From: Cohnella faecalis
Lineage (GTDB): Bacteria > Bacillota > Bacilli > Paenibacillales > Paenibacillaceae
Direction of reading: 5' to 3'
Assembly (NCBI RefSeq): GCF_003570905.1
Contig: NZ_QXJM01000029.1
Span: 62,001 to 126,000, forward strand
Length of the DNA stretch: 64,000 bases
The position numbers and the translations under genes are program-made. The notes under the pieces were generated by a model. That model did no database searches. It had not been told where the DNA came from and was given only the letters and a program-made list of their open reading frames with translations. Shown in pieces: positions 9,036-18,100 of this stretch (position 1 is its first letter; each line of letters starts with the position of its first letter).

Positions 9036-9190
9036 CTACTCGGAAGTAACCGTAGGGTAATGTCTTTCTTCATCGCCGTGCTGCCTTCCGCCAGCCTTTT
9101 CAGCAACGTTGCGGGCGAACTCATCCCGGTTCCGATAAACGTCCTCTACCGTCATTGGCCCGAGGATAGCGCGAAGGTGGCCCTCCATCG
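9036..9190 (-). repeat. Truncated, internally deleted copy of the flotillin 3' region
   Basis: Two blocks match the intact flotillin gene: 9058-9106 with 24776-24824 (one mismatch) and 9106-9190 with 25726-25810 (one mismatch). About 900 bases present between those blocks in the intact gene are missing here. Between 9036 and 9058 the match is weaker, but both copies end at the same TAG. The near-identity points to a recent duplication. The copy is fused to the rep gene at 9190/9191. Confidence 0.9.
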
Positions 9191-9767
9191 GCAGGCAATA
9201 AATCCGCCTCAGATCAACGCTTCCATGCCCCCAGATGGCGCTAAACGTCCCATCCGCCAACTCCGCTCTCGGAATCGTAGGGAGATCAGCGAGCAGGTGA
9301 TAGTGAAGCGTTCCGCTCCGCTGAAAGGAACGGACGGCGAGATACTTAAAATCATCGTACCGTTCGCGCATCCGCTTCACCCAGTTCTCGAAGTCTCTGA
9401 CCGATTCATCCAACGATACGTCTTCCTTCTCATAGGTCAACGTAAGGAACTTATGACCTTCGCAGAAGTTCCGATCCATCAGGTGACAGAAGCGCTCACG
9501 CTCAGAGAGCGTCAGTCGTCCCGGCTTCGGCGTTCGGTCAGGACGCTTTCCGGCATGTTCTTCCCTTTTCGACGGCTCCAGAATCGCCGTGTGGATGAGC
9601 TTCTCTAGCTTCGACAACAACGGGTTATCAGCTACCTCCGCAATTTCCGCGCTTCGCTCCGCCTTCGATCTCCGTGGATTCTTCCCGCCCTCGTAAATCT
9701 TCCGTCCGTAGCGTTTCGTACGCAGACAATTACCAATCTTCACCATCTGGCAGTTGTAGCTTTTCAT
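9036..9767 (-). pseudogene. Rolling-circle replication initiator (HUH Rep) fused to a flotillin fragment
   Basis: The first 190 or so residues from ATG 9767 (GGAGAGGAG upstream) resemble Rep proteins of small rolling-circle elements. KFLTLTYEKE matches motif 1, TLHYHLLADLP carries the His-x-His metal site (motif 2), and the spacing segment ends FSAIWGHGSVDLRRIY. Where such proteins continue to the motif carrying the catalytic Tyr, the frame instead enters flotillin sequence (EGHLRAILG, TVEDVYRNRDEFARNV) and then an out-of-frame version of the flotillin tail. The nicking Tyr is therefore missing and the protein is presumably inactive for replication. An upstream in-frame ATG at 9863 exists but has a poorer context. 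Confidence 0.7.
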
Positions 9768-10023
9768 CGCATCCATCTCCTCTCCGGGTTTTACGGAAGC
9801 AATACTTACGCTCAAACTTGCCTCTTTCCTGACTCGGCCAGTCCATACGCCAAAGCCTTCCATAACCCTCTGACCTTGCCAACGTCGCTACAGCAATCGT
9901 CGTCTTCGGGCGCAAGAGAGTCTTAAAATCGTTGGAGGAAACAGTGATATACAGCTCACCCCTCCTCCTCTTCATCCAGATAGATTCCCAGCCCTCGATT
10001 TCGTTGGTTGAAGAGCAGCCCAT
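9730..10023 (-). CDS. Hypothetical protein upstream of rep
   Basis: A 97-residue frame overlapping the start of rep by 38 bases, with AAGGAAG about ten bases before ATG 10023. The middle (ELYITVSSNDFKTLLR, KTTIAVATLARSEGYGRLWR) reads like a genuine folded protein; the two ends are less convincing. No family recognised. Small proteins encoded directly before rep are common in rolling-circle elements, but a function cannot be given. Confidence 0.4.
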   Translation of the reverse strand: MGCSSTNEIEGWESIWMKRRRGELYITVSSNDFKTLLRPKTTIAVATLARSEGYGRLWRMDWPSQERGKFERKYCFRKTRRGDGCDEKLQLPDGEDW

Positions 10024-10851
10024 ATCGCTTCATCTTCCTTTCTTGTTACAGATACCTAAATAAATCAGGCACTCCGAAATCCACACCACGTTGTGCTCAT
10101 GGGAACCGAACTATTTCTTCGTTCAACGCGAAGGACAACACGGGGAAGGCATTACAGCATATAAACGCATAAAAGCCCCCATCAGCGACTTCAGGACGAT
10201 TAACGTCCATCCAGTCGCCATCGGGGGCGAGTTAGAGCCATTCACTTCCAGAGAACAGGGAATTTCCAGCGCATTCTCATTCATCCAGATACCTCGATAC
10301 CATCTCGTAAGACTTCGAAGGACGAGCGAAGCGAAGTCCTCTCCGAGCGATAGCGAGGAGTAGAGCACATTCAATTCCTTGAAGCTTTATCTGCGCGAAG
10401 CGGCTCAGGCTCCATTGGGCAGACCCTGCCCACAGATATTCAGGCGGCTTCACGTTCTTCCTCTTTCTCACCATCCGTTCTTCGCTTCGCTCGAAAGACT
10501 CCGCTTCGCTCCGTCCGCCTTCTTACCTTCGGTCTTCGGGAAGAGCAGGATGTTCAGGTGTAGAATCATGTTCTACTTCTGAATATCGCCACCGCTTTTA
10601 TACGTCGTATACCACAACTCCTACAGTCTCGTCTCGCTTGGAGAAGACCTGATTTCCCATAGCAGCGCAGCCGATTCCTGTATTCTCCACATCGGAGCAC
10701 ATGGCACGTTCTCCATAGAATCAGCCCAAAGCGTAGCCGATCGGCGGTATATTCATTCGTCTCTCGGTATAGATATACCATAGTATTACAGGAGCTTATC
10801 GAGACTCAGTCACCGATAGGAAAGTTCTATCGCTCTTTTTCCGGCGCAGCG
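10024..10851. other. 828-base stretch without a convincing gene in the Rep element
   Basis: Only short frames without good ribosome sites occur here (for example minus-strand frames at 10277-10474 and 10566-10781). It holds the long hairpin at 10170-10229, an AGGAC/GTCCT hairpin near 10319-10340 and a short GGGCAG/CTGCCC hairpin near 10420. A replication origin or control region of the element is possible but not demonstrable by eye. Confidence 0.4.
10170..10229 (-). terminator. Large three-helix hairpin, terminator-like on the minus strand
   Basis: GCCCCC (10175-10180) pairs with GGGGGC (10223-10228), GCGACT with AGTCGC, and GGACG with CGTCC, the three helices being separated by small internal loops. 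On the minus strand the hairpin is followed by TTTTATG, as in an intrinsic terminator. It could instead be an origin-associated structure of the rolling-circle element. Confidence 0.55.
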
Positions 10852-11079
10852 TTACTCCTCACGTTCGCCGCTTTCAGCATCCTTCACAGGTCGAACCCAA
10901 ATCCCATTCTCCAGCAACGAGCGGAGCACATCCGCTTCCGTTCTTCTGGCAGGGTCGTACACCGCAGGCTTCCGCTCGCGATTTTCCAAGCGGATGAGTT
11001 TCCTTCTTAGCGCTGCTTCAAGGGAATCTTCCACGTCCAATCCTCCGCTCGATTCGGTCATCGTGGTCACAGGCTCCAT
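10852..11079 (-). CDS. Hypothetical small protein of the Rep element
   Basis: I start it at ATG 11079 (MEPVTTMTESS), giving 75 residues behind a purine-rich GAGAGAG; the open frame extends to 11154. The product is charged, with an Arg/Lys-rich centre (LRRKLIRLENRERKPAVYDPARRTEADVLRSLLENGI). It follows the CopG-like gene by a short gap on the same strand, suggesting one transcript. No family recognised. Confidence 0.5.
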   Translation of the reverse strand: MEPVTTMTESSGGLDVEDSLEAALRRKLIRLENRERKPAVYDPARRTEADVLRSLLENGIWVRPVKDAESGEREE

Positions 11080-11214
11080 AACGCTCTCTCTCGTCCATCT
11101 TACCGATACTTGCAAATAAAGTCTCAAGGAAGTGCCGAGAAGTCCACCTTGCACGGTTTCCGGTCGTCATACGTCCAATTCGCGTAGGCGGACTTCGTTC
11201 GGTTCGCGTAACGA

Positions 11215-11628
11215 TTAGCGGATAGGCTCGTTTCGCTCATAGTACAACGTCCTTCTCGCCAGCTCGTTCTGCCCAAAGGTCATAACGCCGTCCATCCGAA
11301 CGCGGGTCAAGTAATCCTCTCGCCCAGCCAGACGGTCAATCTCCGCAAGGACACGGGGGTCAACGAGGTCGGACGGGTCATCGGCGGCTAACGTTAGTTC
11401 CAAGCAAGCTCGTGATTCCAGTACGTGCCATTGTGGATCAGACTGGACGGGAGGGGGCTTTAGCTCCGAGAGCAGTTCAGTTAACACTTTCCGAATCGAA
11501 TTCTCCAGATTCGCGTCGCCGCTCCCGCGATCTCGGTTAATCAGATCCACCACGTAGCTGCTCGCATTCGGAAGTCCGTCCAGAAAAGCCTTAATATCAG
11601 CAGGAACACTTATTGATTTGTTGGCCAT
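11215..11628 (-). CDS. Putative ribbon-helix-helix type DNA-binding protein of the Rep element
   Basis: A 137-residue frame from ATG 11628 with ACGAGGAG ten bases upstream. The N terminus (MANKSISVPADIKAFLDGLP, then SYVVDLINRDRG) has the strand-helix-helix look of CopG/ParR/MobC-type plasmid proteins. The C-terminal half (LTRVRMDGVMTFGQNELARRTLYYERNEPIR) is of unknown function. A DNA-binding role in copy control, partition or mobilisation is inferred from this pattern and from the rep gene downstream; I cannot choose between them. Confidence 0.55.
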   Translation of the reverse strand: MANKSISVPADIKAFLDGLPNASSYVVDLINRDRGSGDANLENSIRKVLTELLSELKPPPVQSDPQWHVLESRACLELTLAADDPSDLVDPRVLAEIDRLAGREDYLTRVRMDGVMTFGQNELARRTLYYERNEPIR

Positions 11629-11793
11629 CAGATATCTCCTCGTTTCATTCAGTTCCCTTTGAATAAGAACTTTCTAGTCTTGAATGATTCACCCCGCTCA
11701 AGCAGGACGAGACATACGGGCGATTGGCATTATATGAGTTCAGTTTCCGAGGGAAGTCACTATGAATTATTAAATAAAGCGGGTTACGACTTA

Positions 11794-11814
11794 GCCGCCC
11801 GATTCATTCGGCAC
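11794..11814. repeat. Copy 1 of a hairpin-forming repeat behind the orphan immunity gene
   Basis: GCCGCCCGATTCATTCGGCAC, one base different from the copy at 14627-14647. It lies just beyond the terminator of the orphan immunity gene, in the same place as its twin behind the other immunity gene, so the duplicated Rhs unit extends past the immunity terminator. Confidence 0.7.
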
Positions 11815-11827
11815 TGGATTGGGTAAA

Positions 11828-11862
11828 GAAAGACCTTGAGGATTGCAGCCCTCAAGGTCTTA
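11828..11862 (-). terminator. Terminator of the orphan immunity gene
   Basis: AGACCTTGAGG (11831-11841) pairs with CCTCAAGGTCT (11850-11860), and TTTCTTT follows on the minus strand. Confidence 0.85.
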
Positions 11863-11866
11863 GTGA

Positions 11867-12418
11867 CTAGGAAATCCCTAAATCATGTTTAATTTTACTT
11901 AGTGAATCAAGAAGTATTGTTAATTGCTCCGAAGTAATTTTAATGACTGTAGGTTTGTACCCTTTCATAAACGCTTCAAAAGGTATGACTTCCTCATTTT
12001 CTATTGGTTCTACATAGTGCCACCTATAACTAGGACTGAGTTCAATATAAGATTTACCGTCTTTCTGATAAACCCAGGTTTGAAAATCTCTACTAGACCA
12101 AATCCAATATTCTTGGTACACATCCTCCTCGTCTTCTCCTACTTCGTCCGATAAGTCATTTGTCCAAACATTCCACTTTTCCCCCACTCTACCGATGTCT
12201 AGAGTTGAATTAAGTGTCATTTGATTTGTTACACATTTAGATAGACCTCTATAAATAGTGGTCACAGCCTCTTGAATTGTATCTATAAAGATACACACTT
12301 CATTGGGTTTTTCTTTAAATATTACAGATATTTCATCAAGTTTATTTTTTATCGGATACTCAGAATAAAAGTCAAATTGAGTATCCTCGGTCAACTTAAT
12401 GGAGCAATAAATACTCAT
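11867..12418 (-). CDS. Probable immunity protein of the orphan Rhs toxin tip
   Basis: A 183-residue acidic protein with no signal peptide or membrane segment. Its ATG overlaps the stop of the toxin frame as ATGA (12415-12418), the coupling expected for a toxin-immunity pair. The composition is AT-rich compared with chromosomal genes of the window. The sequence (for example GRVGEKWNVWTNDLSDEVGEDEED) matches no immunity family I can name. The assignment rests on position, size, charge and coupling; it should bind and neutralise the toxin encoded just upstream. Confidence 0.65.
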   Translation of the reverse strand: MSIYCSIKLTEDTQFDFYSEYPIKNKLDEISVIFKEKPNEVCIFIDTIQEAVTTIYRGLSKCVTNQMTLNSTLDIGRVGEKWNVWTNDLSDEVGEDEEDVYQEYWIWSSRDFQTWVYQKDGKSYIELSPSYRWHYVEPIENEEVIPFEAFMKGYKPTVIKITSEQLTILLDSLSKIKHDLGIS

Positions 12419-14165
12419 TTTATCCTACCTTTCTTATCTACAAGCCCTTCCTTCCTAAGAATAGCTTGCATTGTTGGGGTCAGTTCACTCCATGACCTAA
12501 CATGCCCATGGTAAAGCCCATCGCTTGTTTTATCAAGAACAACGAACTCCCCGTTACTAACTGCTATTCTTCGGTCAGTATTTGGCCCAATAGATAATGA
12601 CTTATTTAATGCGTCTTGCCCGTCAATCGGCGCCTTAATCTTCACACTATTATTGGTAGTACCATGATATGGTGCGTCCTCATACTTTCCAAATGGACAA
12701 TTCGTATTATGAACCCAAATACCAAGGTCACTGACGAAGTAGGTATGGAATTCATCGACTGTCATGTTGTAAACTGTGACGTGCTTGTGCAACAGTTCAA
12801 TACTGGTTATTTCCAGTGTATTCCCATCACTCTGAACAAGCAAGTCACCAACCTTGAGGTCTTTGACAAACGTCCATCCCTTGTCTTCCACATAGAACGG
12901 ATGATTGAAGGTCGATTCTATTACTTGGTCGCCCACATGGATGCTGTAAATCTCATCCGTCTCATGGTTCATTGTAGCCGTAACCTCTTTGTACGCTACC
13001 TCACGAGTCTCTTCATCCTTCGAGAGAACCATATCTCCGACTTCAATGTCTTCGATGTTTTTCTCCCCTTCGTCTGTTTGAACCTTAGTCCCTGCCGTGA
13101 ACAGTTACAGGACGCTGCTTCTACTGCTTTGAGACCTTTGGCTAATCGAGGGACCGCCTTCGCAATGATCTTCATTGCCGCGCTGCTGCCCAGCGCCATC
13201 TGCAGCACATTGCCCAACTGCTTGCCGTACTCCTTCACCTCTGCGTTGGTCGGCTTTCCTCCCCATACGTGCTTGGAGTATTCAACAAGGTATTTGATAG
13301 GCTCGGTTGCGCTGGCTCCGATGGCCTTGCCTAAATCTACAATCGACAAATCCCCCGCGATTAGCGCTCTGCCCAATTGTAACAGGGTCCTTGGGGATTT
13401 CAGCATGTCCATGATCGCATCCCCGGCCGATGCCCCGATGCCCATCAACAGATTATCGATCTGGCGCCATCCGATATTTCCGCTCGGATCCAAGTACATC
13501 ATCGGATTGTTGTAGACGTAGGTGTATAGATTGAGCGTCAGCGGATTCGCCAGATCCCCTTCGTAGCTGTCCTTGCTTATGAACCGGCCAATGGAAGGGT
13601 CGATACCTCTCTCGCAAATAATAGAGCCCCGTTTCCTTATCGTACATTTCTCCGGCGTACTTGAACGTGTTGTCAACCGTTTCCGACTGAGTGTCGATAT
13701 TCCCCCACTCGTCGTACTTGTAGCTGTTTTTAACTACTCCGGCGGTATCTACGATTTGAACAACGTCGCCATGACCATTATACAAATAGTAATAACTCTT
13801 TTCTGTTTGTGTCGTTTTATCGAGCTTGGCCAGTATGCGGTCGGGGCCTCGTACATACTGGGCTTTCACCGTATTGGCAGCGTTAGATTCGGCTATTACT
13901 TCCCCTGCTGCATTATAGTGATACCGCGTGACATCCGATCCTGTCGTCTTCTTAATACGAAGACCGTCCAAGCCATACTGGATATTCGTTGTAGTCGCTC
14001 CGCTTTGAACCGAGGTCAGGCGATTCCACTTGTCGAAATTATAGGTGGAGTTCGTACGTATTAGCATCGTTGTCCCCGTTCGGGCGCAGCACGCTTGTCA
14101 ACCGGTTTAACACATCGTAACCATACGTAGTCGTTCCGGTGCTGTCCGTCACCGATGTCATGCTC
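12415..14165 (-). pseudogene. Orphan Rhs C-terminal tip with Hint domain and an Ntox17-like toxin
   Basis: A 5'-truncated second copy of the Rhs C-terminal part, strongly similar to 15470-16980 up to the Hint domain. Relative to the main copy it has a loss of about 62 bases near 14050, a two-base loss near 13598 and a one-base loss near 13099 (AAA reduced to AA), so it cannot yield a continuous Rhs. The last open piece (12415-13032) carries most of the Hint domain to IWVHN and then a different toxin: NCPFGKYEDAPYHGTTNN through YHGHVRSWSELTPTMQ to KKGRIK, which resembles polymorphic toxin type 17. This is the layout of displaced rhs-CT modules known from enterobacteria, used as a recombination reservoir. 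The toxin family call is from memory of its conserved YHGHVR-W segment. Confidence 0.75.
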
Positions 14166-14624
14166 TGTTGTTATGTTCGTAATCTAGATGACGACTACGA
14201 GATTCGATACAGAGTTTAAGGTTCAGGCAATTGGTTTGACAGGGAGAATATCGAAGACGGAGAAAGATTACGGAGATTTCATTCCATAAACGCGGATGGT
14301 AGGAGCGGCCTCGTAGGCTCTTTGTACCCTGTACGGTGATTAAAGAGCGATGAAGGGCTAGACCTCTACACTAGCCTCCCGGCGAGGCGAATCTTTTCTG
14401 TATTTCTATTGTTCGGGTCGGCTTTTTCATTCAGATTATACGCACACAGCATTTCGAAGAAATTTATATGAATTTGGATTTTTTTCATCAGTAAGATGGG
14501 CTACAAAAAAGACCTTGAATCAGCCAGTATCTGCCAAAGGTTATCTCTTATCCATATATGACAAAGCAGGAAAAGAAAAGACTTGTCGAATCTACATCCA
14601 ATGAGGGTTAAGATATTTTGGGTC
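14166..14624. other. Non-coding relic between the Rhs copies
   Basis: No gene is supported. It contains GCTCTTT/AAAGAGC (14317-14323 with 14342-14348), GGCTAG/CTAGCC (14356-14361 with 14371-14376) and an alternative GCCTC/GAGGC stem (14374-14378 with 14384-14388). These may be remnants of a structured RNA or of an older mobile element. Similarity to the main Rhs gene stops near 14165. Confidence 0.35.
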
Positions 14625-14647
14625 GTGCCGCCCGATTTATTCGGCAC
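14625..14647. repeat. Copy 2 of the hairpin repeat behind the EndoU immunity gene
   Basis: GTGCCG and CGGCAC form a six-base-pair stem around an 11-base loop. It is nearly identical to 11794-11814 and has the same spacing to the immunity terminator. Confidence 0.7.
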
Positions 14648-14656
14648 CGATGTGGT

Positions 14657-14698
14657 AAGAAATTGACCTTGAAAGAATTATCTCTCAAGGTCAATTAA
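14657..14698 (-). terminator. Terminator of the EndoU immunity gene
   Basis: AATTGACCTTGA (14661-14672) pairs with TCAAGGTCAATT (14685-14696), twelve base pairs, followed on the minus strand by TCTTACC. The stem core CCTTGA is shared with the orphan terminator at 11828. Confidence 0.75.
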
Positions 14699-14702
14699 TC
14701 TG

Positions 14703-15146
14703 TTATGATACTATCTTCTTTAACTCTTCAATATCATCATTAAAAACACTATTAGTAGTGTTAATGACATTAAGGACATTTCTTGATACCTTTTGAATTA
14801 ATCGTTTCAATTCTAATATGCTCATATCAATTGAGATACTTATGTTTTCTCCGCTTGCATTTCTTTTAATAAATTCCAGTGTTACACTATCATTTTCTTT
14901 CTTCTCTCCTCGAATATTGAACGGGCCATCCATGAAACTAAAGTTAACAGCTACCCCAACTGGTGATAATTCAAGTTGGTTTATTGATTTATTCCACCAT
15001 GTCAAAATGACAACAATAAAATCACTCCAGTTATATCCGGGGAAATATTCATTATCAACATTAAAATATATTTCGCCTGTTACTGCCCCCTTCTTATTAA
15101 TGTTAATAGATGACTCATTAAAAATGATATCAAGCAACTCACTCAC
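14703..15146 (-). CDS. Probable immunity protein for the EndoU-like Rhs toxin
   Basis: Starts a few bases behind the toxin stop (15154), most likely at GTG 15146 or TTG 15137, with AAGGCG nearby; about 147 residues. The product is soluble, AT-rich in coding sequence, and has an aromatic core (EYFPGYNWSDFIVVILTWW) followed by FSFMDGPFNIRGEKKE. Placement immediately after the toxin, size and composition support an immunity role. It differs completely from the orphan immunity protein, as expected for a different toxin. No family is assigned. Confidence 0.65.
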   Translation of the reverse strand: MSELLDIIFNESSININKKGAVTGEIYFNVDNEYFPGYNWSDFIVVILTWWNKSINQLELSPVGVAVNFSFMDGPFNIRGEKKENDSVTLEFIKRNASGENISISIDMSILELKRLIQKVSRNVLNVINTTNSVFNDDIEELKKIVS

Positions 15147-15153
15147 CGCCTTA

Positions 15154-18100
15154 TCAGTATATCGGATATGCTGTTTCAATAGTCTTTGTCTTTGTATTAA
15201 CCCACATTTCAACTGTAATTCCGTTAGCCTCCCCTCTAACCAATACTCTATCTCCCTGTGTTTGTAGTCTACTTCCGTTCTTATATGCTGCTCTAACTGT
15301 CTTTTCTACTTGAGCTTCGTTCATGTAGCTTGGAAAAATAGTTTTCCCGCCACTTTGTTGAGCACGAGAACCATTTGCAATATGTCCAGATGAGATATGT
15401 TCCATATCAATTTCTACTTTTTTATACGATGGGAGGTTTATCGGCTTACAGGCAGTATTATGCACCCAAATCCCAAGATCACTGACAAAGTAGGTATGGA
15501 ATTCATCAACCGTCATGTTGTAAACAGTGACGTTCTTATATTCTAGTTCGATGCTGTCTATCTTGAGAGTATCCCCATCACTCTGAACAAGCAAGTCACC
15601 GACTTTGAGGTCTTTGACGAATGTCCATCCTTTATCCTTCACATAGAACGGATGGTTGAAGGTCGATTCAATCGTCTGACCGCCCACATAGATGTTATAA
15701 ATCTCATCCGTCTCATGATTAAACGTAGCTGTAACCTCTTTGTAAGCTACCTCGCCCGTCGTTTCATCCTTTGAGAGAACTCTATCTCCAACCTCAATGT
15801 CTTCGATCTTCTTCTCGCCTTCGTCTGTTTGAACCTTAGTCCCTGCCGTGAAACAGTTACAGGATGCTGCTTCTACTGCTTTGAGACCTTTGGCTAATCG
15901 AGGGACCGCCTTCGCAATTATCTTCATTGCGGCGCTGCTGCCCAGCGCCATCTGCAGCACATTGCCTAGTTGCTTGCCGTACTCCTTTACTTCGGCGTTG
16001 GTCGGCTTTCCTCCCCATACGTGCTTGGAGTTTTCTACGAGATATCTGATTGGCTCGATCGCGCTGGCACCGATGGCCTTGCCCAAATCCACGAACGATA
16101 AGTCTCCTGTGATCAAAGCTTTGCCCAGTTGCATCAGGGTCCAAGGGGATTTTAGCATATCCATGAGCGTATCCCCGGCTGAAGCCGCTATCCCCATCAG
16201 CAGATTATCGATCTGGCGCCACCCGATATTTCCGCTCGGATCCAAGTACATCATCGGATTGTTGTAGACGTAGGTGTATAGATTGAGCGTCAGCGGATTC
16301 GCCAGATCCCCTTCGTAGCTGTCCTTGCTTATGAACCGGCCAATGGAAGGGTCGTAATACCTCGCGCGCAAATAATAAAGTCCTGTTTCCTTATCGTACA
16401 TTTCTCCGGCGTACTTGAACATATTGTCAACCGTTTCCGACTGAGTGTCGATATTCCCCCACTCGTCGTACTTGTAGCTGTTTTTGACTACTCCGGCGGT
16501 ATCTACTATTTGAACAACGTCGCCATGACCGTTATACAAATAGTAATATCTCTTTTCTGTTTGTGTCGTTTTATCGAGCTTGGCCAGTATTCGGTCGGGG
16601 CCTCGTACATATTGGGCCTTCACCGTATTAGCAGCGTTAGATTCGGCTATTACTTCTCCGGCTGCATTATAGTGATACCGCGTGGCATCCGATCCTGTCG
16701 TCTTCTTAATACGAAGCCCGTCCAAGCCATACTGGATGTTCGTTGTAGTCGCTCCGCTTTGAACCGAGGTCAGGCGATTCCACTTGTCGAAATTATAGGT
16801 GGAATCAGTCCACGCAGGCTGCTCGCCGCTAGTGCTTTGCTTCGAAATCGTACGGTTTCCGAAAACATCGTACGTATAAGCATCGTTGTCCCCGTTTGGA
16901 CGCAACACGGTTGTCAACCTGTTTAACGCATCGTAACCATAAGTCGTAGTTCCGGTGCTGTCCGTCACCGATGTCATATTGCCGTTATTGTCATACTCAT
17001 AGTTGAAAAAGCTGAGACTCTGGCTACCTTTTTTGTTGGTCACGCTCGTCAAACGATTAAGTTTGTTATATACATATTCCGTTTTCAAATACGTGCCGTC
17101 GCTTAGCTTGGGGTAAGTAACGGATTTCAGCTTGCCATCCGGGTAAAAGTCGTATTCTGCATACTGGCTGTCTGTCGTATACTGCGCGCTGCTCCCGTCT
17201 GTTTGTACTCGCTTGATACGTGATTTGTCAAAGTAATATCGTGTGTAGCGATCAAAGCTGTCTTCAACACGAGTTGTCCTTGCTAATTTATCGTACGAAT
17301 TGGTAAATTTATGGATATACCCTTCACTGATTATCGTACTTGAACTCAGTAAACCGTAATTGGTGTACGATATGGTTTGGAATTGCTTTAGCCCATTGTT
17401 CTCGTACCATTTTACGCTTCCAGCTCCGAATGGCGTACTATAAAAAGTCCGGATTTCCTGATTGCCGACCTGCTCATTTTTCAATCGATTATTTGAATCG
17501 TATTGATAAGAAAAGACACTTTGGTTTAAGTCAGATTTGGCCGTCAGATTACCCGACTTGTCAGGAGCGAATTGTTCGCTTTGCCCAGAAGCGCTGGTCT
17601 TCGTGATCAATCTTCCCGCTTCGTCGAAAGTCCGGCTTGTCGTCCATGTGTTCCCTTGCTTGATAGCGCTCAACTCGCCTAGCAGATTATACTTGTACTC
17701 GCTAATCTGCTGCAGCGGATCGGTAACGGATACCAGACGATCCAACTTATCGTAAGCAAAGCTCGTCATGTTCCCTTTTGCATCCGTATTGGAAGTAACG
17801 TTCCCGCTGAAATCGTAGGTGTAATACTGATTCAGCGCCCCAGTAGTTGATGTCCAATTCGGATAAACGCTAGTCTGAACGATATTGCCCCATTGATCCA
17901 AAATGGACTCCAGCATATTTTCCTTCAAACTAGCGGAAGGAGCTTGCCTAAAGCTTGCTACGTTAGCGGCTGGTACAAAATAATTGGATCTCTTGCGAGT
18001 CGTAAAGTCATACTCGCTGCGATTCAAATTCCCGTAAGCATCGACAGTTTCCGCCAGCTCTCCCATGGATCGTAGGAATACGTTGCAACGTTACTCTCGG

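Noticed and set aside
10277..10781. Small minus-strand frames of 65-83 codons in the Rep element
   Set aside because: Poor ribosome sites, mutual overlap in different frames and low-complexity GAAGCG-type sequence; not convincing as genes.
18024..18066. Independent second Rhs gene starting at ATG 18066
   Set aside because: No ribosome site, the ATG lies within the upstream frame, and one added base joins the two frames into a standard Rhs protein.
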